The notes under the pieces were generated by a model, which saw only the letters and a program-made list of their open reading frames with translations, did no database searches and had not been told where the DNA came from. Below, one piece after another: positions 46,468 to 58,964 of a stretch of 64,000 nucleotides of DNA. Within the stretch, counting starts at the first letter, position 1; each line of letters starts with the position of its first letter. Origin of the DNA: Acanthopleura granulata (taxonomy: Eukaryota > Mollusca > Polyplacophora > Chitonida > Chitonidae). A program made the translations under genes and the position numbers. The stretch covers positions 10,726,063-10,790,062 of the forward strand of contig JABBOT010000016.1 of NCBI GenBank assembly GCA_016165875.1, written 5' to 3'.

Positions 46468-47925
46468 AGGCGCTCAGTTTGACCTGAGTAACAGGCTCCC
46501 AGCTTGACCTGAGTAACAGGCTCCCAGTTTGACTTAAGTAGCAGGCTCCCAGTTTGACCTGGAGAACAGGCTCCCAGTTTGACTTAAGTAACAGGCTCCC
46601 AGTTTGACTTAAGTAACAGGCTCCCAGTTTGACTTAAGTAGCAGGCTCCCAGTTTGACCTGGAGAACAGGCTTCCAGTTTGACCTGAGTAGCAGGCTTCC
46701 AGTTTGACCAGAGTAGCAGGCTCCCAGTTTGACCTGAGTAACAGACTCGCACTTTGACTTAAGTAGCAGGCTCGCAGTTTGACCTGAGTAGCAGGCTCGC
46801 AGTTTGACCAGAGTAGCAGGCTCCCAGTTTGACCTGAGTAACAGACTCGCACTTTGACTTAAGTAGCAGGCTCCCAGTTTGACCTGAGTAGCAGGCTCCC
46901 AGTTTGACCAGAGAAGCAGGCTCCCAGTTTGACCAGAGTGGCAGGCTCCCAGTTTGACCTGAGTAACAGGCTCCCAGTTTGACCTGAGTAGCAGGCTCCC
47001 AGTTTGACTTAAGTAACAGGTATCAGTTTGACCTGAGTAACAGGCTTCCAGTTTGACCTGAGTAGCAGGCTCCCAGTTTGACCTGCGGAAGAGGCTTCCA
47101 GTTTGACCTGAGTAGCAGGCTCCCAGTTTGACCTGAGTAGCAGGCTCCCAGTTTGACCTGGAGAACAGGCTTCCAGTTTGACCTGAGTAGCAGGCTCCCA
47201 GTTTGACCTGGAGAACAGGCTTCCAGTTTGACCTGAGTAGCAGGCTTCCAGTTTGACCAGAGTAGCAGGCTTCCAGTTTGACCAGAGTAGCAGGCTCCCA
47301 GTTTGACCTGAGTAACAGACTCGCACTTTGACTTAAGTAGCAGGCTCCCAGTTTGACCTGAGTAGCAGGCTCGCAGTTTGACCAGAGTAGCAGGCTCCCA
47401 GTTTGACCTGAGTAACAGACTCGCACTTTGACTTAAGTAGCAGGCTCCCAGTTTGACCTGAGTAGCAGGCTCCCAGTTTGACCAGAGTAGCAGGCTCCCA
47501 GTTTGACCAGAGAAGCAGGCTCCCAGTTTGACCAGAGTGGCAGGCTCCCAGTTTGACCTGAGTAACAGGCTCCCAGTTTGACCTGAGTAGCAGGCTCCCA
47601 GTTTGACTTAAGTAACAGGTATCAGTTTGACCTGAGTAACAGGCTTCCAGTTTGACCTGAGTAGCAGGCTCCCAGTTTGACCTGCGGAAGAGGCTTCCAG
47701 TTTGACCTGAGTAGCAGGCTCCCAGTTTGACCTGAGTAGCAGGCTCCCAGTTTGACCTGCGGAAGAGGCTTCCAGTTTGACCTGAGTAGCAGGCTCCCAG
47801 TTTGACCTGAGTAGCAGGCTCCCAGTTTGGCTCCCAGTTTGACCTGAGTAGCCTCCAGTTTGACCTGCGGAACAGGCTTCCAGTTTGACCTGAGTAACAG
47901 ACTCGCACTTTGACTTGAGTATCAG
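46468..47925. repeat. 25-bp minisatellite, about 58 units, with higher-order duplication
   Basis: The unit reads CAGTTTGACCTGAGTAGC then AGGCTCC. Variants are TTGACTTAAGTAAC, TTGACCAGAGTAGC, TTGACCTGGAGAAC and TTGACCTGCGGAAG. A short odd unit with GGTATCAG occurs at 47021 and again at 47620. The variant order around it is also repeated, showing a duplicated block of about 600 bp. Because 25 is not a multiple of 3 and no frame of the consensus has a stop on the minus strand, long open frames (up to 280 codons) appear there. They are an artefact of the repeat and have no sign of a gene. Confidence 0.95.
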
Positions 47926-48538
47926 TGTGATTGTACTTGAAATACATGTACATGTACAATATATATAATGAGTATTATACACACAGGATAGATAAATCTG
48001 TTGAGCCACAGCATGAAGCTTTCTAAAGCACATACATTTTTTTCACTGGCCTGGATTACCCAAGTTTTAGCATGATAGAGATCCTGAATTTTCTCAGCAA
48101 ATGGTAGGTAAAACCTGGTGTTTATTTTTAGCTGGGCTTTATTGCAGTGTTCCTGGTAGTCTGTGCTGACATCTAGCCATGACCTACTTCCTCCTCTCCT
48201 TAACAATGTTTCTTGGAATTCCATTGATTTATTGATTGTCAGAATGACACCCAATTTTACTGTTGCAGGCAAAGTCCAGCCTGGGCAAAAATTTCTGGTC
48301 GCTGTTGAAAAATCTAAAAATAAACCTTCGAAAGGTTTACTGTCACCCAGATGAGGCAAAAGAAAGGGTTGTGTGAGTTTGCATTAAAGAGAGGTGCTTG
48401 TACAAGAACATTCTGAAGCACATGCCCTCATTTTTCTGTCGCCAATTTACGTTTCTGAAAATCTGGTAAATTAACAGCTTGTCTGTTAAATCTGTTATTC
48501 CAAATTCTATAAGGAAGAAGATTTTTAATGCCTTACAA

Positions 48539-48540
<2 letters not shown>

Positions 48541-48571
<31 letters not shown>
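48541..48571. repeat. poly-T tract, 31 bp
   Basis: An uninterrupted run of T on the plus strand inside the presumed intron. It may be a poly-A tail of a minus-strand insertion, but no element is recognised beside it. Confidence 0.9.
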
Positions 48572-48572
<1 letters not shown>

Positions 48573-48889
48573 AATTCAGAGCACTTCACCTCACTCTCTT
48601 GACTCGCTTGCCTAGGTCAGCGTCCTTCCATAAGTCAACCTCTGCATGAACATGTTTGTTGCAAGGGTATCTCCCAGATCTGGCCAAGGATGTTCAGAAA
48701 TGATATTCTTGTCAGCTGGATGCACGTGGGATACGTGTACAGTATATCAGAATCTACAGTGGTTTAATAGCACAGTTTCCTCCACAGAAAACATTATCGT
48801 CTTCACATGGTGTATTCTTGAGTATGACCTAAAGAATCACTGATGGAATGAATAAAATCATGTAGAGGAATTCACCATCTAGAAGTAAG

Positions 48890-49115
48890 TAGGACCAGTG
48901 TGGAAACTGTGCAAAGTATAGAAACTGTGTAGGACCTACATGTAGAAAGGACATACCAACCAGAAAACTGTGCAAAATATAGAAACTGTGTAGGACCTAC
49001 TTGTGGAAAGGACATACCAATCAGAAAACTGTGCAAAATATAGAAACTGTGTAGGACCTACTTGTACAAAGGACAAACCATCCTGAAAACTATGCAAGAT
49101 CCTAGAAACAGTGTT
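48890..49115. repeat. 61-bp tandem repeat, nearly 4 units
   Basis: GTGCAAAATATAGAAACTGT, then GTAGGACCTAC and GGACATACCA, recur with starts at 48909, 48970, 49031 and 49091. The middle copies are nearly identical and the outer ones diverged. Confidence 0.9.
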
Positions 49116-49119
49116 GGAC

Positions 49120-52100
49120 CAGTCAGTGAATTGTTGGAATTAGTTATTGTCATTGCATTAATCAGTCATAAATGTTTCTTAAAAATGGAAAATTGAAGTA
49201 ATGTGTCATAATCATTGGAAAATGATGGAGCAATACTCAATGAGAATAAATCAAAAAGCATTTTGGATGTGCATTTATTCAAAGCAATATTACAACTTAA
49301 TGAGTGATGCTTTGCCCAGTCATAATTGCCCCATGACTTTGTACATGGATGAATGAGGTAAATCATTCGCAATAACTGTGGAAGTTATCAATGGTTTGTT
49401 GCTAGAGAGCCGTGTAGAGGCTGGGCATTGATCCGTGGCCCTGTTATGGAGACTTACGCTCCTCTTGTCTCCCCAATTGTTTGCTTTGGAACTCGCCACC
49501 CGTCAGGGGAACCCAAGGCCAAGGAAACATGTCATTCACTGTTTGCCGAGTGGGAGGAGCCTAGCTGTTGTCATGACTGCCACGTATTGGTTTATCCCGG
49601 GACCCTGGTAAAAAATTGCTGTAGCACACACATAATGCTCCGAGATTTGTTTGAATGGCCAGGCAGGAAAGTACATGTAACAAAATTCTCATTTTCCATC
49701 GCAGAAACATTTTGCTCAGCTGAATGCATGGAGATATTAACTTGCTGCCAGGTTGTATGCTAACACCTTCTTGCCAATACTCAGTACAGTTACTTTACAA
49801 ATTACTAGTTTATCTAGCTGTATAATAATAGCTGAGCCTTTCAGGTATTCAAATGCATTTTTCCTTGATGTTTATTTTATGAACTCAACAACACAATGGA
49901 TACAAACTGTTACGGGATGTTCCCTGGAATCTCCTTGCCAATCACCAAAAAAAAAAAAAAAAAAAATAATAATAATAATAATAACAGATATATGTATGTA
50001 AGTTGTTTTGTATGAAAGTCATTTATTTTTCAGTTTACTTACAGGCACACTTCTTTTGTTCAACCGTGATACCATTCACTATACTACAGCAACATATGTC
50101 TTTCAGAATGGTGTTTCAGAACAGTCAATCTCAACCTCATGCTTTACATGAACATTGAAGTATAAATTCAGACATTATTTGAACAGTGCCATAAAACTGG
50201 TAAATATGTGCTGAACTTGCTATGCAGAGGTTTTCTTATGTAGAATCTTGATAAGACATTTTGTGACAACAGGTGATCCAGTTAATACCTGAAATGATTT
50301 TTTTGGTATTTTTTATTTTTTTTTATATCAAAAAAGTCAACAGAAAAGAACATTTGATGAACAGATGTCCACAAATGTATTGATTGCTGTGGCCTGATAT
50401 TTCTTCACCTTTGGGGAAATAATTGCATGTAGATGACACTGTACATGTCCTCACATTCATGCATGTGTGTATAAGGGCACATGTTGTGTAAGTGCATGTG
50501 GCGTAAGGTGACTTTGTCATGTATTAGGCTTAGACCTATGGAGCCGTGCCCAATTGAACCCTCTACATTATAAATGTGTATTTTTATTTCAGATTAGTCT
50601 GTAACGCAACAGTTCTTTCGTGAGGTCCTCCGGAACAAAAGAAAGAAAGAAACAGATGAAAAATGTACTTGAATGACAGTATTACATCAGTGTTACAAAG
50701 AGAGATGAAATATGTACACGTCAGACTATTATGTGTGCCATGACTGAAACCATCCCAACCTACAGCTGTGGTAGAGTAGTCTGAGGTGGCCCATTAGTGA
50801 GTGACCACTTCCTGCAAAATTTCTCCTTTATTTTTGCAGACTTTGTGGTTTTACCCTCAAGGCCACACCAATTTATATTGTAGTTTTATGGGCAGGATAA
50901 ATCTTTTTCCAAAGTTGGAAGAGGATTTTAAACACTAAAATATTACTTCAGAATTACTAATTTGTGGAAAATGTGGAACATTCCAGCAATTATTCCCCTT
51001 GAAGAAACGTTTATGTGACCAAAAAGGAAAATCATAAAAGATCAAACGAAATAGAGAGGCGGATTTTTAGTTTTATTCCATCTTATTGGATTCTTATAGT
51101 GTTGACTCGTCCATAAAACACGAAAAAATGAAATTGGTGTCGTTTATGCATGTCAAGCATATGCACATTTTAAAGAGAAGTGAGAAAAGAGTATTCTCAA
51201 GTGTGCCAAAAATCACCTACATGTATCAGATAAATAACCACACATACATGTAAGATACTGAATTGATCAGATTTCAAGGGCACAGTCCAAACCTTACGTT
51301 TCCACCAAGCTTTGTTGTATAATACCAATTGTGCAGGTTGTTAGCTACATAGATACTGTTAGCAAACATTTATCTGCAAGAGTTCTCTCCCTGTACAGAC
51401 AGTTATCCCAGGAGTACAAATCTCTATAGATGCTTGCCATTCTCATTGTTTGCATTATTCACTGTTGCAATGTTCTTCAATTGTGAGATGCTTAGCTACT
51501 GTTGCCTCATATGTGTTTTCTTCAAGTTACTCATGATAAATAAATTTGATGTGGTTATACACTTTCATTAGATAGTTTAATAGTTAGCTTTTCATGTGGG
51601 CAGAGTTGTCTTTTTTTGTGCAAAACTTAAAGAAAGCTCAATGGAGGTGATCAAATCATTCAAAAATCTGACAGTTTTGAAACTAAATTTGTACGTAAGC
51701 TTGTCTTGAAATTAGACTGTCATATTGAGGATATATGCAGGACATAGTGAAACACTGTGAATTTATGAAGAAAAACCACAGGTTTTATAGCCACATCATA
51801 TTATATTTCACTCAAGTCTTAAAAGAAGATTATTATCTCAAAACCTAAACATTAAACATTGTCAGCCAATATGTGAACTGGTTGGCAAGGCAAACCTATG
51901 TTTAAACACATGATTTTTTGGGGGCTTGTTTCTTTTTTGTTGCTTTAGGCAATGATGATTTATTCATTTGTTTTGCACACACCTTTATACATACTAGCAT
52001 AATTTTTAAAAACTTGCAGAAATATTAAAAGTTCATAACATTCAGATGCTATTTGAGTTTTAATAGTGGTCAGTTTGAAGTTCTGACAGCAGAAGGGCAG

Positions 52101-52320
52101 AAAAGAACATTAAATATCAAATTGTGGTTAGAATTGAAAAATGAATATCAGGTTGTGATAATTATAGGAGATCAGTAGGACTTGAATAATATTTGTTAAG
52201 AAAACAACAAAAGTTTTGTAATATGTAATGAAATGAAATGCAAGTTTAATTGACTTTAAGAAGGGACAATTTAAGTCTCTGGGCTTTGTCAGAATTCTTC
52301 CGCCCATAAATCCGATCCAT
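49120..52320 (+). other. intron-like sequence, no gene recognised
   Basis: An A run followed by (AAT)n lies at 49947-49983. A somewhat GC-richer piece at 49400-49660 has an open frame of 111 codons (49428-49763) without any domain. The rest is AT-rich, with T-rich plus strand. Confidence 0.35.
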
Positions 52321-52322
52321 AC

Positions 52323-52522
52323 CATTTATTTATTTATTTATTTGATTGATGTTTTATGTCGTACTGAAGAATATTTCACTTATATGACGGTGGCCATCAT
52401 TATGGTGGGAGGAAACCGGGCAGAGCGCGGGGGGAAAACCACGACCATCTGCAGGTTGCTGGCCATACCGTTTAAGTGAAGCACTCTTGAGTAGCGTTTA
52501 AATTACCAATAAAATAAATATA
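52323..52522. repeat. inverted pair of SINE-A pieces
   Basis: A minus-strand 5'-truncated copy (52323-52463: TTTGATTGATGTTTTATGTC to CATCTGCAGGTTGCTGGCC) is followed after three bases by a plus-strand tail fragment (52467-52522: CCGTTTAAGTGAAGCACTCT to ACCAATAAAATAAATA). The two share the 3' part in opposite directions and could pair as a hairpin. Confidence 0.8.
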
Positions 52523-52524
52523 TT

Positions 52525-54465
52525 CAAATTATGCATAAGTGAAAATGCACTGTATTTCATTTATCAATTTGAATTTTATGCAGTTCTCAGAGTACTAATA
52601 GCCTGTTATTATTTGTAGTGTTACGGTATGACTACCTACATGTACTTGTATCCATCCAAAAATACATTTGACATGGCCTTTGCAAGTAAAACACTTATAT
52701 GGACATGCATGCAAAAAATGGGATCAAAATGGAAACAAATGGAGAAAAAGTAGACAGTGTCAATGTGACACCTGACAGTGTAAATGTGCAGTGGGCAAAG
52801 ATACATACACATGTACTGTGTAGATGTTGGCACACAGAAAGGGGTATTTGGAGAATCTGACAAAGTTAAATGTTTTGCGTTCATGACATATTCAGCCCCC
52901 CCTCCCCCCAACGCCCCTCGTCAATGCTGCCTGCACTGATTGCCACAGAGTGTCTGGCCTGATTGAAAAAGTCGCGGGAAAAGTTGAGTTGTGAAAATTA
53001 CATGCGGATGGGTTTTTTACCTTGTGTATTTGTACGTTATGAAACAATTCCTAGAATAACGACGTGCACATGGTCACCTGAGTTTGGTCTGGTCAAGCTC
53101 TCAGGTTACTTTACCTGTGTGAATGGTGATGAAGTCCCATCATTAAAAGCAGTTGATCCAGGCAGCAAAAATAAATAAGAACAGAAATATGAACAAGTCG
53201 CCCGGCAAGCTCTTCATTGTGATACATTTGTCAGCCCAGCGTGTTTGCGTGGGTACACGGCCTGCTAGTTCATCTGAAAGATCAGTATTTTCATGCGCCC
53301 TTTAGGCTCGGGAAAATATTAATCTCAGAAATATCAGGCAGTATACCCACGCAACACGTTGGTATAACTTATACACCATCAGTAATGTGTTCATGTAAGG
53401 AGTTTGTGATCAGCATGAAATGCCTCTGTTCTCCCGGTACATATGTCCCTGATGACCTTGCTGTGTAGACTACTCACATAAAGTGCCCTAATGTACAAAT
53501 ACAGGTACATTATGTACTCAGTAAAAGTCCCGCAGCAAGTCAGATGTACGTTTGTATTGATTCCTGTGAATATCCAATGGTGAATTAAGTCATGTAGGCC
53601 CAATATATTGATCCCACATGGGAGCTTCATATTGTTCTTCAGGTTCAGATATTGTCAAAGACTTTGCAGAAGAACAGTTAAAGTGCATGCCTGAGACACA
53701 GGATTTAATGACCGGTACATGTACATGGCACTTCTGATGTGCGGTTGAACTTGCACAGAATGGAACTCTTTTTACAGGCTTTCACTTGAAATGCCAAGTA
53801 CAGGTAGCCAGCAATTCAAGGCTATGAGGTCCAGTTGCCTTACAATTGTTCATCCAAATCTCTGGTTGAAAAGTGAGCTTTTAAGGGAGACGGAAATCAG
53901 TACTTTTTTTGCCTCCATGTACTTTCTGGTAATTTACCAGTTGAATTTAATCTCCTCTGATGTCAGTTTTCATGGAAAATAATAACCTCATGTTTTTGAC
54001 ATGACAAGTTTTATGGTTATTTTTTTTTTCTCCTCAAGTGTTGAGAATTGGTGTGAAAAGCTGTGTGATTGATATCCTCCACCTCACTTAATGTTTTGCA
54101 GTTAGACAGAGGTACATGTACTTGTGGGTATTATGAGAAATATCGAGTTCTGCCTGGTGCATTTACACCAGGTAGATCATGTTGATATTTGAGCTAGAAT
54201 TCATGTGACTAAGTTTGCACATTTTTTTGCCTGATTCTGAGAGTTGGAATTCATTTTAGATAGATGTTTTGGTTTATACCATAAATTACATTATTCATGA
54301 GCTTCAGGCGTCTTTTTTTTTTCTATTTAAAATCTATGTTAATGTACATGTAAATGTTTATGAATATTATGTATTTACCTGAAATTTGCATCCATGTGTT
54401 GCCAGCAGGCAAGATGTTTGGGTGGCCTTGCTGTTAAATCTAAGTTACAAAGTGTATCGAGTGGG
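52525..54465 (+). other. intron-like sequence, no gene recognised
   Basis: Open frames at 52963-53178 and 53241-53468 carry no domain. Several TACATGTAC words are present. Confidence 0.35.
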
Positions 54466-54469
54466 CACC

Positions 54470-55050
54470 AAAATTTGTCCGACTTACATCTGTCTCTACA
54501 GTTGATGAATTGCAGTTAAGCACAGGTATGTCAACTGACTTATTGAGTTTTTTTTTCTGCAAGGTAAGCAATGTACAGAGGATCATAAGAAGTCCGGAAA
54601 CCAGATGTAGGTTTATGTATTGATTTCCATTGTGAACTTCTGTACATTGACTTGCTGTGTGCCATTGACATAGTCAGTTCATTTTAATGCTCCTATTGTA
54701 AGTCTCCGTCTTCGTCCCTCCTGACAGTTTTGCAGTCAGTGGGTCAAGGAATAAGGCTCAGTAACCTATTACATGACTGTGTGAACTTGTAGGTGTGACA
54801 ACGAGCAGATGACCAGCCCTGTACTGTATCCCCACTCTCCACCTTCCAACCATCATTAAAAAAATGCCTAATCTGCCTGACACTGGCCTAGCAATAGTTT
54901 GTCCATTTAATGGTTTATTTATTTGACCCTGGTTTTCAAAAATTTTCACTCATCAGTCAGGTTTTAAAATGAGTGTAAACCTACAAATTTGACAGGTACC
55001 TGACAGACCTTGATCCTGATAAGACCACATGTGAAGTAGCAAGAGCTAGA
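54470..55050. repeat. left copy of a roughly 570-bp duplicated segment
   Basis: It shares with 55560-56110, in the same order, TGATGAATTGCA, TATGTCAACTGACT, CCAGATGTAGGTTTATGTAT, TGTGAACTTCTGTACATTGA, TTGACAGGTACCTGA and more. The separation is about 1.1 kb. Small insertions distinguish the copies. Confidence 0.88.
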
Positions 55051-55559
55051 TTTGAACCCGTAATCTTCCTGATGTGGGCTGCATTGACTATTGTGTGAAT
55101 AATATCTTAGCCAGAGGGGTCCTCTGTAGTGGTTTCTGACAAAGTCCATCTATGTCATTGGTTAAGTAATCAATTCTACTTTCAACTGTAGGTTTTAGGA
55201 TCGATGGGCTGGCGGTTTTGGTCCCCTATCAGATACATTGTCTAAGGGGCATCCCAACAGCTATGGTCATGCGACTCCAGAAATACCATTAATTCGATCA
55301 TGTACATAAGAGTTATATTCATCTGTACACAGAAAGTTGTGTCGAGGTTTGTTTGGGAGGTACATGTTGGATGATGATCTCCTGGCAAAGTGTGATCTAC
55401 AACACCACCAAAAGTATGATTTCTCACCTCAAAAAATGCATTTTTACCAGGTGAATTTTTAGGGCAAAAACTTGCTATTTAACATGTTGTTTAATACTTG
55501 CCTCGTACACTTTTTGATCATTCTGATACCGATTATGTTTAAAATCCTGAGAATTGGCA

Positions 55560-56110
55560 CAGAAATTTGCCACACTTCCAGGTACACCTTCCTACACACT
55601 TGATGAATTGCAATTTCATCAACACAAGCAGCAGTATGTCAACTGACTAACTGATTTTTTTTTTTCCGCAAGGTAAGTCCTGATGATCATCAGAATGAAG
55701 TCAGGAAGCCAGATGTAGGTTTATGTATTGATTTCCAAGAAGGTTCCATTGTGAACTTCTGTACATTGACTTGCTGTGTGCCATTGACATAGTCAGCCCA
55801 TTTTAATGCCCCTATTGTAAGCCTCCCTCTTCGATCCTCCTGAAAGTTTTGCTGCCAGTGGGTCAGGGAATAAGGCTCAAAGACTTGTTATGTGACTGTG
55901 TATGTTGTAGGTGTGACAACCAGCTGACCAGCTGATGACACTCCACCACCCAACCCTCGTTAAAAAATCATTTAATAGTTTATTGTAATAATTGTGAACT
56001 TGACCCCTTGGTCAGGTTTATGGTTAGATGAAACAAAACTGCTGTGAGTAAACCAATCCCCTCCCTTTGACAGGTACCTGATACACTTCTGATTTACAGT
56101 CACAGCTGAA
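55560..56110. repeat. right copy of the roughly 570-bp duplicated segment
   Basis: Matches the copy at 54470-55050 in order and direction. It carries an extra AGAAGGTTCC near 55738 and lacks part of the CTGTACTGTATCCCC piece. Substitutions are scattered, so the duplication is not recent. Confidence 0.88.
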
Positions 56111-56174
56111 GTTACTTCCACCAGATGGAGGTCAGGTTTTTTATATATGGAGGAAATGGGGTAAACCAGATCAC

Positions 56175-56372
56175 TGCCACATAGTCAGAGCACTACGACT
56201 CATTGGCACAGTGCAGGCATATTGCCAGAGCACTTTGACATGTGCCAGAATGCTGTGAAGTATTGCCAGCACACTGTGACACCTTGCTGGAGTGCTGTGA
56301 CATATTGCCAGCACAATGTGACGCATTGCCAGAGTGAAGTGACACATTGTCAGAGTGGTGTGACACACTCAA
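56175..56372. repeat. 27-bp degenerate minisatellite, about 7 units
   Basis: Units vary around TGTGACACATTGCCAGAGTG. Open frames on the minus strand (about 65-76 codons) come from the repeat. Confidence 0.85.
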
Positions 56373-56399
56373 CTGCCAAAGTCCTACAAATCTGAATAA

Positions 56400-57500
56400 A
56401 ATTTTTTGGACAGTGCATGGCATTTAAAGCCATATACCTCATATCAAATGTTATCAAGTACTGCGTAGTATTTAAAGTACAGTACGTTTAAGTGCGAAAT
56501 GTCAAACACACTTTCCTGTCACAGTTTTGATTTGGATATTGTGAATTAACCCTACTTTTATAGCAGTATACTGAATGTTTCTGCATATGGTGTATACATA
56601 AGTCACCTTGTGGCATTTGTTAGATACTAAGTGTTGTGTGATGTTCTCATTCGTAGCAACTTATTTCTGCAAAAACTGGGGCGTCCAAAGTCTTCACTCT
56701 AAGTTTATTTTTTATTGGACAAAGGTCTGTTAGAGCATACCACTGTGACCAAAGGGGTGTTTTCAAAAATGTCGGGCACGTATCTGCAGGCTTGTCTTTG
56801 GTGGTTTCTGTTAATTGTCATTTGCAATTATTGATCAGGGAATGCCCATTTTGGTTGACATCAGACGTACAAATCTCAGTTTCAAAGCCTAGGTTCATCA
56901 AATGGTACCTGGTGGTTTGTTATTTTGGTCCTTGACACGCTGCCACATCTTACACATGTATTCTGGCTTTCTGTGGCACGTCATCTCAAACATGTATGTA
57001 CATGGATGCCGGTGGATGGTACAAGGTGATGTCTTGATGGTTGTCACCTGCATCTGGCTTTAGCTTCCAATTCCTGACAGGTGTCACACTGTGAGCGTCT
57101 CTCTCCAGCATGAGTTACCCATTATCGTCCTTTGTCCTATTGTGTTGTGGCAAATTGACTTCATGTACCTACATGGTGGTAGGCGGCGGACTTTCAAGTA
57201 AACGCAAAAACAGGAAATGACAGTTAATGTGTATGTACATGTAGTTTGTTTTGAAAGGTGCGTACATAAGACGAGATGAATGAGGTGTAAAGGATGTCTG
57301 GTGGTTGAGTTTATGTGTTATATATACACATACACTATTTTCGTTAATTGTTTCAAGGTGAAATCGAGGCTGCTGTGCTTTAATGATTTTTAGGTGAAAT
57401 AAACTCAGTCAGTACTTGGACTGGTCTGCCTGAAGCCTTCTTGATAGAAAATATTGACACGTATGGCACATATTATTACATATACAGAGATTACATGTAG
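56400..57500 (+). other. intron-like sequence, no gene recognised
   Basis: AT-rich sequence without recognisable coding or known repeats. Confidence 0.35.
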
Positions 57501-57502
57501 GG

Positions 57503-57868
57503 ATTAGGCAGTGGTCCAGTGGTTGAGTGTGCTGTGGTCTAGTGGTTGAATGCACTGGGGTCTAGTGGTTGAATGGTCTAGTGGTTGAATGCACTGGGGT
57601 CTAGTGGTTGAATGCACTGGGGTCTTGTGGTTGAATGCACTGAGGTCCAGCGGTTGGATGTTCTAGTAGCTAGATGTAGCTAGGCATTAGTTCAAACCTA
57701 GCTTTGGTTATCAACTTCCACCAATAGGATGTCAACATCACATGTTGGAAAGTTTGCTGGGAATTCACCAATGATCAGTGGTTTAAGCAGAGCCTTCATA
57801 AAACTGACCATTATCATATTAATGAAAAATTCTTGAGTATGACATTGTGAACAAAAAAGAAATAAATA
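57503..57868 (+). repeat. tRNA-derived SINE with a tandemly multiplied A-box region
   Basis: GTGGTCTAGTGGTTGAATGC, or close variants, occurs about seven times in tandem between 57508 and 57665, mostly every 26-28 bp, with one short 17-bp step. The word is like a pol III A box (TGGTCTAGTGGTTA in tRNAs). A single B-box-like AGTTCAAACCT follows at about 57689. A decayed SINE-A-type 3' end (GAAAAATTCTTGAGTATGAC then AAATAAATA) closes the element. The body is diverged, so its link to SINE-A is likely but not certain. Confidence 0.6.
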
Positions 57869-57869
57869 C

Positions 57870-58960
57870 CTAGAATAGATAGTATATGTTAATAGACACA
57901 CAAAAATAACAAAATGCACCAAAAATAGTGAGAAGAATATTTTTGTGATGCTGATAGTTGAGATGTTGACAAGTAATTCAAAAACGCTTGCGCAGAGGGA
58001 AAACATGCCCGTAATTATGTGGTGTGTTTTCTCTTCATGTATGCATAAAGGATCATTAATTGTAAAAGCTGATAGACTGTGGCATGCATCAACAGTACAG
58101 TATGTATTAAAGCTACAATGTAGGAATATATGTACACTCTCTGGATGTTAACTGAAAGCCAGTTTAATTTAACATCGGTACCATGGAAGCTCAGTTGGAC
58201 AACATTCTCTGGCTACTTTGGATGGTCAAATACTTGAAAGGACATGTTGATACCTTTACAGGTACCCAAATAACAGCTTACCCTTAACTCCCCTCCCCAT
58301 TATGGGGAATATTGCATGATAAACTCCCTTGTAGAATTTCCTTATAGTCATATATATGTATATTTACAATGTATTCATATACATTTGCGATAATATGTTT
58401 AGATTTCTTGATATCTGAAAATATTTCATCCCAAACTAGCCTACTAAAAGGGTGCACAAATTAAAAAGCTTTCTCCGACCATGCTTTAGCATTTCTGTCA
58501 TAGATAGAAAAAGTCATACTTGTAATTCTGTACGTGTTTGTGATTTGTTGTCTGGTCTATCAGTCTCCAGACTTGCTGGTGCAATTGCACTTGCTTTTCA
58601 TTCTGGCCCAACTGTTACATGGATATATGCCAGAATGTAGGTCAGGATGTAAAATTCAAAATAGTTGCTTGCATGACAGCAAAACTGCATTTGTTCAAGG
58701 CTGATAGTTTGGGCTCTGTCATAGAATTGTGGTTTCATGTTTTTGATAATAATTTTTGACAAATAATCGTGTGAACTGTTTACCATTTTGGAGGGGGGGG
58801 GTGTTTAGAAATATGTACATGTATTTGCTTCATCCTCATCCTTCAACTTATAGATTTTTCTCTCTTGCACTTGTAAGATATATTTGCTGGTGACCTAAAA
58901 CTGGATTACAGTATTGGGATGGATTCTCAGTGGTGAAACAAACCAAGCTTTTATGGAGGA
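57870..58960 (+). other. intron-like sequence, no gene recognised
   Basis: A G run lies at 58792-58801. No exon is recognised. Confidence 0.35.
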
Positions 58961-58964
58961 AGTC

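Noticed and set aside
46468..47925. CRISPR-like array of 25-bp repeats
   Set aside because: No unique spacers; directly adjoining units.
46584..48033. Long minus-strand open frames with 25-residue repeats
   Set aside because: They follow exactly from a stop-free 25-bp minisatellite. No start context, splice sites or non-repeat domain supports a protein.
57503..57700. Cluster of tRNA genes
   Set aside because: Only the A-box-like word repeats, and there is a single B-box-like word; no unit is long enough for a tRNA.
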